Assembly: GCA_024743055.1 (NCBI GenBank)
Contig: JANSXH010000006.1
Location: forward strand, 1 to 64,000
Origin: Pseudomonadota bacterium
GTDB lineage: Bacteria; Pseudomonadota; Alphaproteobacteria; Sneathiellales; Sneathiellaceae
Direction of reading: 5' to 3'
DNA: 64,000 nucleotides
The notes beneath the pieces are model-generated. The model was not told where the DNA came from, ran no database searches, and saw only the letters and a program-made list of their open reading frames with translations. Positions 45,911 through 56,046 of the stretch are shown in pieces; position 1 is the stretch's first letter, and every line of letters begins with the position of its first letter. The translations under genes were made by a program, and so were the position numbers.

Positions 45911-46984
45911 ATGACGATTAAACAGCATTTTAAAATCTGGGCCGTTATTTTGGTGGCCTTTATCTTGTTTCTGGTCGTCCTCAGCGACATCCTGCTGCCG
46001 TTTGTATTGGGTATGGCCGTAGCCTATTTCCTGGATCCTGTGGCTGACAGGCTGGAAGAAGCGGGCGTCAATCGATCTTTGGCAACGGCTTTCATAATCG
46101 GCGTATTTATCCTGCTCGTTATCCTGGCAACCATGCTGTTGGTGCCTGTCCTTATTGACCAGATTTTGGGACTGTTAAAGCGGTTGCCGGGTTATATTAC
46201 AAGCTTACAGGAATTCCTGATGCCCATTATAGATCGGTTCATCGATGTATCGGCGCTGAAGCAGAATGAGGAGTTCCAGAAAACTGTCAGTGGCTATGCG
46301 GGGCAGGCGGTCAAAACGCTCGGATCTCTGTCGACAAATATTGTCGGAGGCGGATTAGCGCTCGTAAATATCATAACCCTTTTGGTGATTACACCAGTTG
46401 TCGCCTTCTATTTGCTGCGGGATTGGGATCATATTGTTGACAAGGTCAATAGCTGGCTTCCCCGAAAAAACGCAAAAGAGATCCAGACCCTTTCCAAAGA
46501 AATCGATGACGTGCTGGCGGGCTTTGTTCGTGGTCAGTCGACAGTTTGCTTAATCCTGGCAACATATTATGGAATTGCCCTCATGTTTACAGGGCTCGAA
46601 TTTGGTCTGGTCATTGGGATCATCACTGGCCTGATTTCTTTTATCCCCTTTGTTGGGGCCATTATCGGGTTTATCGCCTCGGTTGGTGTTGCGTTGTTTC
46701 AGTTCTGGCCGGACTTTTTCATGATCGGTATTGTTGGCGTGATTTTCGTTGTCGGTCAGGTGTTGGAAGGCTATGTTCTGACTCCAAACTTGGTGGGCGA
46801 AAAAGTAGGCTTGCACCCTGTATGGGTAATGTTCGGTCTTCTCGCCGGAGGAAGCCTTTTCGGGTTCGTCGGTGTTCTTATTGCAGTACCAATGGCGGCA
46901 GTTGTCGGTGTCTTGAGCCGATTTGCCATCAAACAATATCTTGATAGCCCCCTATATGGGGCACCGCCACCTGATAACGAATAA
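45911..46984 (+). CDS. AI-2E/PerM family permease
   Basis: A 357-residue inner-membrane protein with around eight hydrophobic segments and the family's conserved tail (VLEGYVLTPNLVGEKVGLHPVWVMFGLLAGG, seen near residues 280-310 as two adjoining pieces). It belongs to the AI-2 exporter/PerM group, whose members transport diverse solutes; TqsA exports AI-2, but that is not implied here. It lies between the CDP-alcohol transferase and hdaA, each gap around 50 bases, so all may be read from one promoter. Confidence 0.85.
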   Translation: MTIKQHFKIWAVILVAFILFLVVLSDILLPFVLGMAVAYFLDPVADRLEEAGVNRSLATAFIIGVFILLVILATMLLVPVLIDQILGLLKRLPGYITSLQEFLMPIIDRFIDVSALKQNEEFQKTVSGYAGQAVKTLGSLSTNIVGGGLALVNIITLLVITPVVAFYLLRDWDHIVDKVNSWLPRKNAKEIQTLSKEIDDVLAGFVRGQSTVCLILATYYGIALMFTGLEFGLVIGIITGLISFIPFVGAIIGFIASVGVALFQFWPDFFMIGIVGVIFVVGQVLEGYVLTPNLVGEKVGLHPVWVMFGLLAGGSLFGFVGVLIAVPMAAVVGVLSRFAIKQYLDSPLYGAPPPDNE

Positions 46985-47034
46985 AAACGTATCTGCCATC
47001 TAACTGTAACAACTTCATTCCAGACTTTTGAAAT

Positions 47035-47718
47035 ATGACGGAAGCTACTCAGATTCCTTTAAACTTCCCCCTCCGACCTGCTTCAGGCCGGGAAGATTTT
47101 CTTGTTGCCCCGGCAAATGAGGAAGCCATTGCCTGGATCGATAAATGGCCGGACTGGCCAACTGGCTTTCTGGTGATTAAGGGACCTGCAGGCTGCGGAA
47201 AAACCCACCTCGCTCATGTCTGGCAAAAGCAGACCGGAGCACGTATCTTGACGCCGAAAGACTTGGATACATGTTCTATCGAGGATATTGCCGAATTGAC
47301 GCTGACCCCGCTTGTGATGGAGGACATGGGAGGTAAGATCAATGACGACGCCTTTTTTCACCTTTTCAATATGCTGACAGAGAAAAAGCAAAGCCTTTTA
47401 ATGACAACAACAAAGCGCGTCAAAAAATGGAAAGTGAAGCTTCCTGACCTCAAATCTCGTCTTGGTACTGTTCCTGTCGCAAAAGTCCAGCAGCCTGACG
47501 ATCAGCTTTTTGCAGCCTTAATTGTTAAACATATCTCTGACAGGCAACTTGCTGTTGAGCCTGATGTCGTTCAATATCTGGTCATGCGGTTGGAGAGGTC
47601 TTTTGCTGAGGTGCGGCGCTTTATCGCCCTTGTTGATGCTAAAGCTCTTGCTGGCGGTAGAAAAATAACTAAACCGTTCATTCGAGAACTCCTTAAAGAA
47701 AAAGAACAGGGAAAGTAA
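47035..47718 (+). CDS. hdaA: DnaA regulatory inactivator homologue HdaA
   Basis: It promotes hydrolysis of DnaA-bound ATP after replication starts, together with the beta clamp. The 227-residue DnaA-AAA+ domain protein has an N-terminal QIPLNFPLRPASGREDFLV with a clamp-binding-like QxPLNF, Walker A GPAGCGKTHLAHVW (~57), a degenerate Walker B LVMEDMGG and the sensor region LKSRLGTVPVAKVQ. It lacks DnaA's domain IV DNA-binding helix-turn-helix. Context next to ppk/ppx fits alphaproteobacterial hdaA. The SDR gene begins one base after its stop. Confidence 0.9.
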   Translation: MTEATQIPLNFPLRPASGREDFLVAPANEEAIAWIDKWPDWPTGFLVIKGPAGCGKTHLAHVWQKQTGARILTPKDLDTCSIEDIAELTLTPLVMEDMGGKINDDAFFHLFNMLTEKKQSLLMTTTKRVKKWKVKLPDLKSRLGTVPVAKVQQPDDQLFAALIVKHISDRQLAVEPDVVQYLVMRLERSFAEVRRFIALVDAKALAGGRKITKPFIRELLKEKEQGK

Positions 47719-47719
47719 T

Positions 47720-48499
47720 ATGGATTTTGGCATATCTGGAAAAACAGCAATTGTCTGTGCATCAAGTAAAGGCCTTGGCCGTGGTTGCGCAGAAGCACTT
47801 GCGGAAGAGGGGGTCAATCTGGTCATCACTGCTCGTACAGCAGCGACCCTAAATGAGACAGCGGAATATATTCGGGATACATATGGTGTGGAAGTCACGG
47901 CAATTCCGGGGGATATCACGACGGAGGACGGCCGCACGGAAATATTGAAAGCCTGTCCTGATCCGGACATTCTTGTAAATAATGCGGGTGGACCCCCTCC
48001 TGGTGATTATCGGGATTGGGGTTTGGATGAGTGGAACAAGGCTCTCAATGCCAATATGTTGACCCCGATCGAGCTTATCAAAGCGACAGCAGATGGCATG
48101 CGAGCGCGCAAATTTGGCCGTATCGTCAATATCACGTCAAGCTCAGTCAAAGCACCGATCGATATTCTAGGGCTTTCCAATGGCGCCCGTGCCGGCCTGA
48201 CAGGGTTCGTGGCAGGCATTGCCCGCAAGACTGTAATTGATAATGTAACAATCAATGGGCTGCTTCCCGGTCCATTTGATACGGATAGGATAAAAACCGG
48301 GCTCACGGCCTGGGCCAAGTCAGCGGGCATTACTGTGGAAGAAGCTCGTGAGAAGCGGCAGGCAGAAAATCCTGCAGGACGCTTCGGCACCCCTGAGGAA
48401 TTTGGAGCGGCCTGCGCCTTTTTATGTAGTGCCAAAGCCGGCTATATTACAGGCCAAAATATCCTGTTGGACGGTGGAGCTTTCCCCGGTACATTGTAA
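47720..48499 (+). CDS. SDR-family oxidoreductase with atypical active site
   Basis: A Rossmann-fold short-chain dehydrogenase homologue of 259 residues. The N-terminal cofactor motif appears as ASSKGLGRGCAEAL (~14-27), NNAGGPPPGD follows (~90), and the end DGGAFPGTL is typical. The usual Ser...Tyr-x3-Lys is altered: after ITSSSVKAPIDILGLSNGAR, Ser stands in for Tyr and Arg for Lys. A whole branch of FabG-like proteins shows this change, so it may not be a conventional dehydrogenase. It follows hdaA by one base, suggesting co-transcription. Confidence 0.87.
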   Translation: MDFGISGKTAIVCASSKGLGRGCAEALAEEGVNLVITARTAATLNETAEYIRDTYGVEVTAIPGDITTEDGRTEILKACPDPDILVNNAGGPPPGDYRDWGLDEWNKALNANMLTPIELIKATADGMRARKFGRIVNITSSSVKAPIDILGLSNGARAGLTGFVAGIARKTVIDNVTINGLLPGPFDTDRIKTGLTAWAKSAGITVEEAREKRQAENPAGRFGTPEEFGAACAFLCSAKAGYITGQNILLDGGAFPGTL

Positions 48500-48524
48500 T
48501 TTTACCCACATTGGGAGCATAAAT

Positions 48525-48956
48525 ATGCGGATTTTTACTTCAATTGGTTGTGGCCTGTTGGCAATGGCATTTTTTACGGTGACCCCTGCTTTTGCCGATG
48601 TCACCGGAACCTGGTCGACTGTAGACGACAAAAGTCACGTAAAAATAGAGCCTTGTGGCGATAAATTCTGCGGGAAAATTATCTGGCTCAAAGAACCAGA
48701 TACCAAAGAAGGCAAGCCTAAAACCGATGAAAACAATACCGATGACGCGCTTAAAAGCCGCCCAATCCTGGGGATGGAACTGCTGAATGGATTTGTTCCT
48801 GCTGGATCCAATGAATGGGATGACGGCACAATTTACAATCCTGAAGATGGGAAGACTTACAGTTCAACGATGACCCTAGCAGATCCAAAGAAATTGGAAG
48901 TAAAGGGATGTGTCCTGTTTTTCTGCAAGACCCAGGTTTGGAACAGGGTAGAGTGA
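48525..48956 (+). CDS. DUF2147 periplasmic protein
   Basis: A 143-residue exported protein. The signal peptide (residues ~1-23, ending FFTVTPAFA-DV) precedes a small beta-rich DUF2147 domain: GTWSTVDDKSHVKIEPCGDK, then FCGKIIWLKEP, a GMELLNGF turn and DGTIYNPEDGKTYSSTMTL. Cysteine pairs in EPCGDKFCG and GCVLFFCK could form disulfides. The function of this family is unknown, though it is found widely in proteobacteria. ATG 48525 is 11 bases after GGGAG. Confidence 0.85.
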   Translation: MRIFTSIGCGLLAMAFFTVTPAFADVTGTWSTVDDKSHVKIEPCGDKFCGKIIWLKEPDTKEGKPKTDENNTDDALKSRPILGMELLNGFVPAGSNEWDDGTIYNPEDGKTYSSTMTLADPKKLEVKGCVLFFCKTQVWNRVE

Positions 48957-49062
48957 TCTTAACTTTTTTGGTCTAAATTGTAAGCTTGTTGATACCGGCT
49001 ATTGTATTTTCCGTCATAAAACTGAGATGTAAGGGTAATATCTAAAAGCTTTGTCTAATTGA

Positions 49063-51234
49063 ATGGTGAGGATTGAAACTGTGACCAGTGCGCCGACTGA
49101 AGTTCCGATCGAAACGCCCGTGGAAGAAGTTCTGACCAGTAGCTCCCGTTTCATTAATCGTGAACTCTCCTGGTTGGCCTTTAACTGGCGTGTTCTTGAA
49201 GAAAGTGGGAATTCAGCCCACCCTTTGTTGGAACGGTTGCGCTTTTTATCCATATCTGCAGGTAACCTCGACGAATTCTATATGGTTCGTGTCGCCGGTC
49301 TATGGGGGCAGATAAAGGCTCATATTGCGACCTTGAGTGATGACGGACTGACACCTCTACAGCAGCTGGAAAAAGTCGAAGTCAATGCCAACCAGCTAAT
49401 GGATGCTCAGCAAGCCCAATGGAAAAAGCTTGAAGTTGAGATGCGGCAAGAAGGGATTGCTGTTGTCGAGCCAGATGAACTGACAAAGTCTGAGAAAAGC
49501 TGGCTTGAAGACTATTTTGAAGAACAGATCTATCCCGTTCTAACGCCTATGGCTCTCGATCCTTCTCATCCATTTCCCTTCATTCAGAACCTTGGCTTTG
49601 GGATGTTTCTGGAGTTGGTGCGGAAAAATGATGAACGCAAGCTAAAGGCCCTACTGTTATTGCCCCAGGCTTTGCGACGATTTACCCGACTTCCCGGCAG
49701 TGAAATCCGCTATATCAGTCTGGAGAACATTGTCACCTTGTTCATGGACAAACTTTTCCCCGGTTACAGCGTTGATGGACAGGGCTTGTTCAGACTAGTC
49801 CGTGACAGTGATATCGAAGTTGAGGAAGAAGCAGAAGACCTTGTACGCTTGTTTGAAACGGCCTTGAAGCGCCGTCGCCGCGGGAGTGTAATCCGCTTGA
49901 AGGTTAATAAGGAAATGCCCGAATCCTTTATTGATTTTCTGGTTTCCGAACTCAATCTTGATCGCCGCACTATTGTCGTTGTCGATGGTATACTCGGATT
50001 GACAGATACAGAGAAAATGATCACGGATGAGCGACCTGATCTGTGCTTTAAACCCCATAAGCCGCGCTATCCGGAACGAGTACGTGAGGCAGGAGGCGAT
50101 ATTTTTGCCGCAATTAGTAATAAGGATTTTGTCGTTCACCATCCTTATGAGAGCTTCGATGTTGTCGTTCAGTTCCTGAGGCAGGCGGCTGCTGACCCGA
50201 ATGTAGTTGCGATTAAACATACGCTGTACCGTACCTCATCGGATTCTCCTGTCATTAGTGCTTTGGTTGAAGCGGCGGAATCTGGAAAGTCCGTGACGGC
50301 CCTAATTGAACTGAAAGCCCGATTTGATGAAGAAGCCAATATTAAATGGGCACGTAATCTGGAGCGGGCAGGGGCGCAGGTTATCTATGGATTCCTTGAC
50401 CTCAAAACCCATGCAAAAGTCTCCGTAGTCGTTCGCAAGGAAGAGAAAAATCTCAAAACCTACATGCATTTTGGCACCGGAAACTACCACCCGGTAAATG
50501 CAAAAGTTTATTCTGATTTATCCCTCTTTACAGACGACCCGGTATTGGCGAAGGACGTCGCCCTGATGTTCAATTATGTTACGGGTTACGCCAAGCCCAA
50601 AGGACTGCAAAATCTGACTCTGTCGCCTTACAACCTTAGAGATACGTTGATTAAGGAAATTGAGGAAGAAATAAAATATGCCGAAAAAGGCAAGCCGGCA
50701 GCTGTCTGGGCAAAATTGAATTCTCTGGTAGATCCTAAAATTATCGACGCCCTCTACAAAGCCAGCAATGCCGGCGTAGATATTCGGCTTGTTGTAAGAG
50801 GGATTTGCTGTTTACGGCCCGGAATCAAAGGGCTGTCAGAAAATATTCAGGTAAAATCCATAGTTGGCAGATTCCTAGAACATTCCCGTATCGCCTGTTT
50901 TGGCAGTGGTCATGTGCTGCCATCTCCCAAATCCAAAGTCTACATTTCCTCTGCTGACTGGATGCAGCGCAATTTTGATCGTCGGGTGGAAACACTGGTT
51001 CCCGTGACGAATGAAACCGTACATCTACAAATCCTGGATCAGATTATGGTCGCCTGTCTGAGAGACAATGAACAGAGCTGGAAACTAACGGAAAATGGCG
51101 ACTATGAACGCATGGATGACGGAGGCGAGCCATTTTCGGCCCATAACTATTTCATGACAAATCCCTCTTTATCTGGACGAGGGAAGGCTTTACGGTTAAA
51201 GGAACCTGTACCCAAACTCGTTCCACCGAGTTAG
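49063..51234 (+). CDS. ppk1: polyphosphate kinase 1
   Basis: It makes polyphosphate from ATP reversibly, at the inner membrane. The 723-residue protein starts with [20 protein letters not shown], has [12 protein letters not shown], the autophosphorylated-His region [14 protein letters not shown] (~residues 445-458), [14 protein letters not shown], and a second His region ending [20 protein letters not shown]. All four domains are complete. The start at 49063 is not strict, as a GTG at 49081 has a better ribosome site. ppx follows after 34 bases, the classical ppk-ppx pair. Confidence 0.96.
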   Translation: MVRIETVTSAPTEVPIETPVEEVLTSSSRFINRELSWLAFNWRVLEESGNSAHPLLERLRFLSISAGNLDEFYMVRVAGLWGQIKAHIATLSDDGLTPLQQLEKVEVNANQLMDAQQAQWKKLEVEMRQEGIAVVEPDELTKSEKSWLEDYFEEQIYPVLTPMALDPSHPFPFIQNLGFGMFLELVRKNDERKLKALLLLPQALRRFTRLPGSEIRYISLENIVTLFMDKLFPGYSVDGQGLFRLVRDSDIEVEEEAEDLVRLFETALKRRRRGSVIRLKVNKEMPESFIDFLVSELNLDRRTIVVVDGILGLTDTEKMITDERPDLCFKPHKPRYPERVREAGGDIFAAISNKDFVVHHPYESFDVVVQFLRQAAADPNVVAIKHTLYRTSSDSPVISALVEAAESGKSVTALIELKARFDEEANIKWARNLERAGAQVIYGFLDLKTHAKVSVVVRKEEKNLKTYMHFGTGNYHPVNAKVYSDLSLFTDDPVLAKDVALMFNYVTGYAKPKGLQNLTLSPYNLRDTLIKEIEEEIKYAEKGKPAAVWAKLNSLVDPKIIDALYKASNAGVDIRLVVRGICCLRPGIKGLSENIQVKSIVGRFLEHSRIACFGSGHVLPSPKSKVYISSADWMQRNFDRRVETLVPVTNETVHLQILDQIMVACLRDNEQSWKLTENGDYERMDDGGEPFSAHNYFMTNPSLSGRGKALRLKEPVPKLVPPS

Positions 51235-51268
51235 TCCTGTTTTGTTACATGTAAGATGATGAGATAGA

Positions 51269-52789
51269 ATGGAAGACCGGGATAGAGAGCTAGATCCAGT
51301 CGTCAAACAATCTGACCGGTCGACAGCCGTTATTGATATCGGCTCAAACTCGGTGCGGCTGGTGGTTTATGATGGACCCAAACGGGTACCTCTCCCTAAA
51401 TTCAATGAAAAAGTACTCTGTGGTCTCGGTCAGGACCTTGGGACAACCGGTTTGCTGGGCGAGGAGGCCATGGAGAATGCCCTGGCTTCGCTTAGGCGCT
51501 ATGCGGCCCTAGTCAATCATATGGGAATTGAGCGGGTAATGGTCGCGGCAACAGCAGCTGTACGTGAGGCTGATAACGGATCTGAATTTGTTTCCGAGGT
51601 GGAACAAGAATGTGATCTCAATGTTCAGGTGCTTAGCGGCAAACAGGAAGCTCGCTATGCCGGTCTTGGTGTTCTATCCAGTATCCCTCACGCGAAGGGA
51701 GTCGTGGGTGACCTTGGTGGTGGTAGTCTGGAACTTGTTGAAATTAACGATGCTAAGATTGAGCAGACGGCGACCCTTCCGCTTGGGGCGTTGCGCCTAT
51801 CCAATATGGGAATGTCCGATGGACGCCTTAAAAAATTCATTGGCAAGAAAATTTCAAAGGTCGACTGGCTCGAAGAGATCCCTAAAGATAACTTTTATGT
51901 GGTTGGAGGCGGCTGGCGAAGTTTCGCCAAATATCACATTGCCAAAACCAATCATCCTTTGAATATTGTTCATAACTACAGAATGTCCAATGCAGATATT
52001 CGTGAGCTGATCGACGAAATCCAGGGGATGTCTATTGAAGAGCTTATTGCAGCGCCAGGCATTTCAAAGTCCCGGGCTGGAACAGTTAAAACCTCGGCCC
52101 TTATCCTGCAAATTATCCTCGATCGCCTCAATCCTAAACACGTGATCTTCTCAGGCAGTGGCCTGCGTGAAGGCATGCTGTTTTCCGAGCTTAAGAAATC
52201 AGTTCGCAAACGGGATCCTTTGATGGAAGCCTGTCGTGATATGGCAGCACGGGAAGGGCGATTTGCGGAACATGGCGAGGAAATTTTCGAATGGCTTAGC
52301 GATCTTGTGCGCCATGCGGATGTAAAGGGACGCTATTTAGCCCTGGCGGCAGCGACTTTAAGCGATATCGCCTGGTCAGTAAGTTCAGAATACCGAGCGG
52401 CGCAAGCCTTTAGAAGGATATTCAGAGCGCCTTTCAATGGGATTGGTCATCGGGGGCGGGCCATTGTTGCTCTCGCCGTTTACGCCCGTTATCGCGGAGA
52501 CTTTATGGGAAGTGCGTCCGATGATAGTCTCAGCTTGCTCACTGAACAGGAAGCATTGGATGCCCTAAGCATGGGCTTGGCCCTAAGGCTATCTCATAGC
52601 TTGAGCGGCGGGACCATGGGCATTCTAAATAAGACCAAGCTTAACATCACTGATACGGATATTACCTTGATCGTCCCGGAATCCTTGTCCTCATTACTTG
52701 GTGTACAAGTAACGGCACGGCTTAGTGCTTTAGCAAGAGCCTTGGATTTGGGTTGGGAAATTGAGATTGCTAAAGATGAATTATCTTGA
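51269..52789 (+). CDS. ppx: exopolyphosphatase (Ppx/GppA family)
   Basis: It trims polyphosphate or hydrolyses pppGpp. The 506-residue protein has the ASKHA phosphate loop AVIDIGSNSVRLVVYD (~22), ATAAVREADNGSEFV (~100), GVVGDLGGGSLELVEI (~145) and a long C-terminal half with an HD-like helical domain (RHADVKGRYLALAAATLSDI). Its pairing with ppk1 makes exopolyphosphatase the better call. The 3' end overlaps rnd on the other strand by 20 bases. Confidence 0.93.
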   Translation: MEDRDRELDPVVKQSDRSTAVIDIGSNSVRLVVYDGPKRVPLPKFNEKVLCGLGQDLGTTGLLGEEAMENALASLRRYAALVNHMGIERVMVAATAAVREADNGSEFVSEVEQECDLNVQVLSGKQEARYAGLGVLSSIPHAKGVVGDLGGGSLELVEINDAKIEQTATLPLGALRLSNMGMSDGRLKKFIGKKISKVDWLEEIPKDNFYVVGGGWRSFAKYHIAKTNHPLNIVHNYRMSNADIRELIDEIQGMSIEELIAAPGISKSRAGTVKTSALILQIILDRLNPKHVIFSGSGLREGMLFSELKKSVRKRDPLMEACRDMAAREGRFAEHGEEIFEWLSDLVRHADVKGRYLALAAATLSDIAWSVSSEYRAAQAFRRIFRAPFNGIGHRGRAIVALAVYARYRGDFMGSASDDSLSLLTEQEALDALSMGLALRLSHSLSGGTMGILNKTKLNITDTDITLIVPESLSSLLGVQVTARLSALARALDLGWEIEIAKDELS

Positions 52790-53918
52790 TCTTCCGGGCT
52801 TCGGAGGCAAGGGCGATCTTCCCATCTTTCAGACTGAGGGCATCTTTTCCAAATACATCATGACGCCATCCCTTTAGCGCCGGCACATCAGCATTACTAT
52901 CAATGGCAATTTTCTCAAGATCAGCCGTGTTGCAGATGAGTTTCTGTGCCACTTCGTTTTCTTCCGACCGCATCTTCAACAGAACCTTCAGAAGATCCAT
53001 AAGCGGTCCGGCTCCTTTCGGCAGAGGTTCTTTTTTAGGAAGCTTTGGGCATTGATCCGGCGGGAGGTTCACACCTTTTTTTACGGCCTCTAGAAGTCCA
53101 TGTCCCATTTTCCCCTCGGCAAACTTTTTACCCAGGCCCCGTACATGAGACAAAGACTCTTTTGTTTTTGGAGGGTTGGAAGCAATTTCCAATAAGGCCT
53201 CATCCCGCATAATTCTGTTTCGAGGCACATCTTGCTTGTGAGCCTGATCCTCGCGCCAAGCAGCTATGGCTTGCAGGATACCCAGAAATTTCGGTTGGTT
53301 ATTGCGAGACTTGATCCGCCGCCAAACATTCTCGGGGGGAATGAAATAGGTGTCTGGGGATCGCAGAATTTCCATCTCAGACAGAACCCATTCTTCGCGA
53401 TTGGTTTCTTTCAACTTGTTAGACAAAAATTTATAGACATCGCGCAAATGCGTGACATCTGCTTCTGCGTATTTGAGCTGTCGGTCGGAGAGGGGGCGCC
53501 TGCTCCAGTCGGTGAAACGGGAGGATTTATCGATGGCCTGGCCTGTAACCTTGGAGACAACCGTATCATAGCCAACAGATTCACCAAATCCGCAGACCAT
53601 TGCAGCTACCTGAGTGTCGAAAATAGGCTTAGGAACTTCCCCGTTCAGATGAAAGAAAATTTCCAGATCTTGCCGACCAGCGTGAAAAACCTTCAGAACC
53701 GTTTCATCCCCCATCAACTCAAATAGGGGGCCGAGGTCTATTTCCTTGGCCATTGGATCAATGATCGCAGATTCGTCTTCACTGGCGATCTGTACAAGAC
53801 AAAGGATGGGCCAGAACGTACTCTCGCGCAAAAACTCCGTATCAATCGTTACATAGGGATGTTCACGGAGCCTGGAAACCAAGGAGGCAAGGTCCGTTGT
53901 TTTTGTTATTATCTGCAT
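52770..53918 (-). CDS. rnd: ribonuclease D
   Basis: A 3'-to-5' exoribonuclease for tRNA and stable RNA trimming. The 382-residue protein has the DEDD exonuclease motifs YVTIDTEFLRES (Exo I), VFHAGRQDLEIFF (Exo II) and YAEADVTHLRDVYKFL (Exo III, Asp/Tyr pair), and an HRDC domain at ~residues 210-290 with VPRNRIMRDEALLEIASNPP. The start is the ATG at 53918. It converges on ppx and is divergent from aspS over a 205-base gap. Confidence 0.94.
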   Translation of the reverse strand: MQIITKTTDLASLVSRLREHPYVTIDTEFLRESTFWPILCLVQIASEDESAIIDPMAKEIDLGPLFELMGDETVLKVFHAGRQDLEIFFHLNGEVPKPIFDTQVAAMVCGFGESVGYDTVVSKVTGQAIDKSSRFTDWSRRPLSDRQLKYAEADVTHLRDVYKFLSNKLKETNREEWVLSEMEILRSPDTYFIPPENVWRRIKSRNNQPKFLGILQAIAAWREDQAHKQDVPRNRIMRDEALLEIASNPPKTKESLSHVRGLGKKFAEGKMGHGLLEAVKKGVNLPPDQCPKLPKKEPLPKGAGPLMDLLKVLLKMRSEENEVAQKLICNTADLEKIAIDSNADVPALKGWRHDVFGKDALSLKDGKIALASEARKIKIIHL

Positions 53919-54123
53919 TAAAGCTATACGCCACTTCTAAACAAATTGAGCGCATCCGAACGCTCGAAAATTCCAACAATTTAATTTCTGTCACTTAGAT
54001 AGCGACAATAGTTGATTTTTCCATAGAAAGGAAGGTTGGCGCGGGGCTAAAAACCATGTAATACAAGCGCTTCGATTGCTGAAATTCGATTTAATATAGT
54101 TCCAAAACCATAAGAGATTAGTG

Positions 54124-55911
54124 ATGCATAGCTACCGAACTCATACTTGCGGCGAATTGCGTTTGAGCGATGTCGGAGAAACCGCCCGTCTATCTGGCTG
54201 GGTTCATCGTAAACGCGACCACGGAAACTTGTTGTTCGTCGACCTGAGAGATCATTACGGCATCACCCAATGCGTCATCGAGACAGATGTCACAAATTTT
54301 GATGTGGTGGAGTCAGTTCGCAGTGAAAGTGTTCTGACAATCACGGGTAAGGTCGTTGCCCGAAGCGACGAGACAGTCAACAAAGCTTTGCCAACAGGTG
54401 AAGTGGAAGTCGATATTGAAGCTGTGGAAATCCAGTCTGCTGCTGATGAGCTGCCGATGCCGGTTTTTGGAGAACAGGAATACCCAGAAGATATTCGGTT
54501 ACGTCACCGCTATCTTGATTTGCGACGGGATCGACTGCATCAGAATATCATTTTGCGCTCGCAAATTATCGGCGCCTTAAGAGAACAAATGAGATCTCAA
54601 GGCTTTATGGAATTCCAGACACCAATACTGACAGCGTCTTCTCCGGAAGGGGCACGGGATTTTCTGGTACCAAGCCGCATGCATCCTGGCCAGTTTTATG
54701 CTTTGCCCCAGGCTCCACAGCAATTCAAGCAGTTGGTGATGATGTCCGGGTTTGATCGGTATTTTCAGATTGCGCCTTGCTTCAGGGACGAGGATGCCCG
54801 GGCGGATCGTAGCCCCGGGGAGTTTTACCAGCTCGATATCGAAATGGCTTTTGTCACTCAGGAAGACGTATTCCAGGCGGTTGAGCCGGTTTTGACCCAT
54901 GTCTTTCAGGAATTCGCGGGAGACCGAAAAGTCGTTACGCCCTTTGAAAGAATTCCTTTCGAAGAAGCTATGATGAAATATGGGAGCGACAAGCCGGACT
55001 TGCGTAATCCCATTATACTAAGTGACGTCACCGAACCTTTTTCCGGATCCGGATTTGGACTGTTTGCTAAATCTATTGCAAACGGATCTGTTGTTCGGGC
55101 CATTCCGGCACCAGGGGCAGGAGACCGTGCCAGAAGTTTCTTTGATAAAATGAATGACTGGGCCCGTAAAGAAGGGGCAGGAGGCCTTGGCTATATCATC
55201 TTTAAGGATGGAGAAGCCAAAGGACCCATCGCTAAAAACCTTGATGCTGACCGTCTCGCCCAAATTTGCGAGATTGCCGGTGTCGGGGATGGTGACGGCC
55301 TTTTCTTTGCCTGTGATAAAGCCGAGAAGGCGGCAGAGCTTGCCGGCAAGGCACGGATTAAGATTGGCGACGATCTTGATATTTGCGAAAAGAACGTGTT
55401 CCGTTTTTGCTGGGTCATTGATTTTCCCATGTTCGAATATGATGAAAAAGAAAAGAAAATCGACTTCAGTCATAATCCTTTTTCCATGCCACAAGGCGGT
55501 TTGGAAGCCTTGGAAACCATGGATCCACTTGATATCAAAGGATACCAGTACGACATCGTCTGCAACGGAATTGAGCTCTCTTCAGGTGCTATCCGAAACC
55601 ATCGACCAGATATCATGGTTAAAGCTTTTGAGATTGCCGGTTATGATTCACAGGTCGTTGAAGATCGTTTCGGTGGTATGTTGAGCGCTTTTCGCTATGG
55701 CGCCCCGCCTCATGGTGGAATAGCTCCAGGGGTTGATCGGATTGTCATGCTGCTTGCAGATGAACCAAACATCCGTGAAGTCATACTGTTCCCGATGAAC
55801 CAGCAGGCTCAGGATCTCATGATGCAAGCGCCTGCAGAGGTTCCGGCCCGTAATCTACGAGAGTTGCATATTCGGACAGTTAAGCCTGATCCAAAACCAA
55901 CGGAAGAGTAG
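54124..55911 (+). CDS. aspS: aspartate-tRNA ligase
   Basis: It charges tRNA-Asp, and in some alphaproteobacteria also tRNA-Asn. The 595-residue class II enzyme has an OB-fold anticodon domain (~1-110: [21 protein letters not shown]) and the bacterial insertion domain. The catalytic core shows [40 protein letters not shown] and [19 protein letters not shown] (motif 3). I use ATG 54124; a GTG one codon earlier is equivalent. A good terminator follows. Specificity for Asn cannot be told from the sequence seen. Confidence 0.96.
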   Translation: MHSYRTHTCGELRLSDVGETARLSGWVHRKRDHGNLLFVDLRDHYGITQCVIETDVTNFDVVESVRSESVLTITGKVVARSDETVNKALPTGEVEVDIEAVEIQSAADELPMPVFGEQEYPEDIRLRHRYLDLRRDRLHQNIILRSQIIGALREQMRSQGFMEFQTPILTASSPEGARDFLVPSRMHPGQFYALPQAPQQFKQLVMMSGFDRYFQIAPCFRDEDARADRSPGEFYQLDIEMAFVTQEDVFQAVEPVLTHVFQEFAGDRKVVTPFERIPFEEAMMKYGSDKPDLRNPIILSDVTEPFSGSGFGLFAKSIANGSVVRAIPAPGAGDRARSFFDKMNDWARKEGAGGLGYIIFKDGEAKGPIAKNLDADRLAQICEIAGVGDGDGLFFACDKAEKAAELAGKARIKIGDDLDICEKNVFRFCWVIDFPMFEYDEKEKKIDFSHNPFSMPQGGLEALETMDPLDIKGYQYDIVCNGIELSSGAIRNHRPDIMVKAFEIAGYDSQVVEDRFGGMLSAFRYGAPPHGGIAPGVDRIVMLLADEPNIREVILFPMNQQAQDLMMQAPAEVPARNLRELHIRTVKPDPKPTEE

Positions 55912-55933
55912 AAATTTCCAAAAAATGTAATTA

Positions 55934-55958
55934 GCCCACGATTTTGTGGGCTTTTTTA
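55934..55958 (+). terminator. aspS terminator
   Basis: AGCCCAC-GATTTT-GTGGGCT (55934-55953) is a perfect 7-bp stem followed by TTTTT. Confidence 0.92.
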
Positions 55959-56046
55959 CTCACTTTTTAGCAATTTTCTTCGTTTCTTTTCAGATTTATT
56001 AATAAATACAGCGGTATCTTCTATTAACTGTAATAGAGGATCTGTT

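Noticed and set aside
48348-48524. N-terminal extension of the DUF2147 protein
   Set aside because: It would run through the SDR gene 3' end and displace a clear signal peptide.
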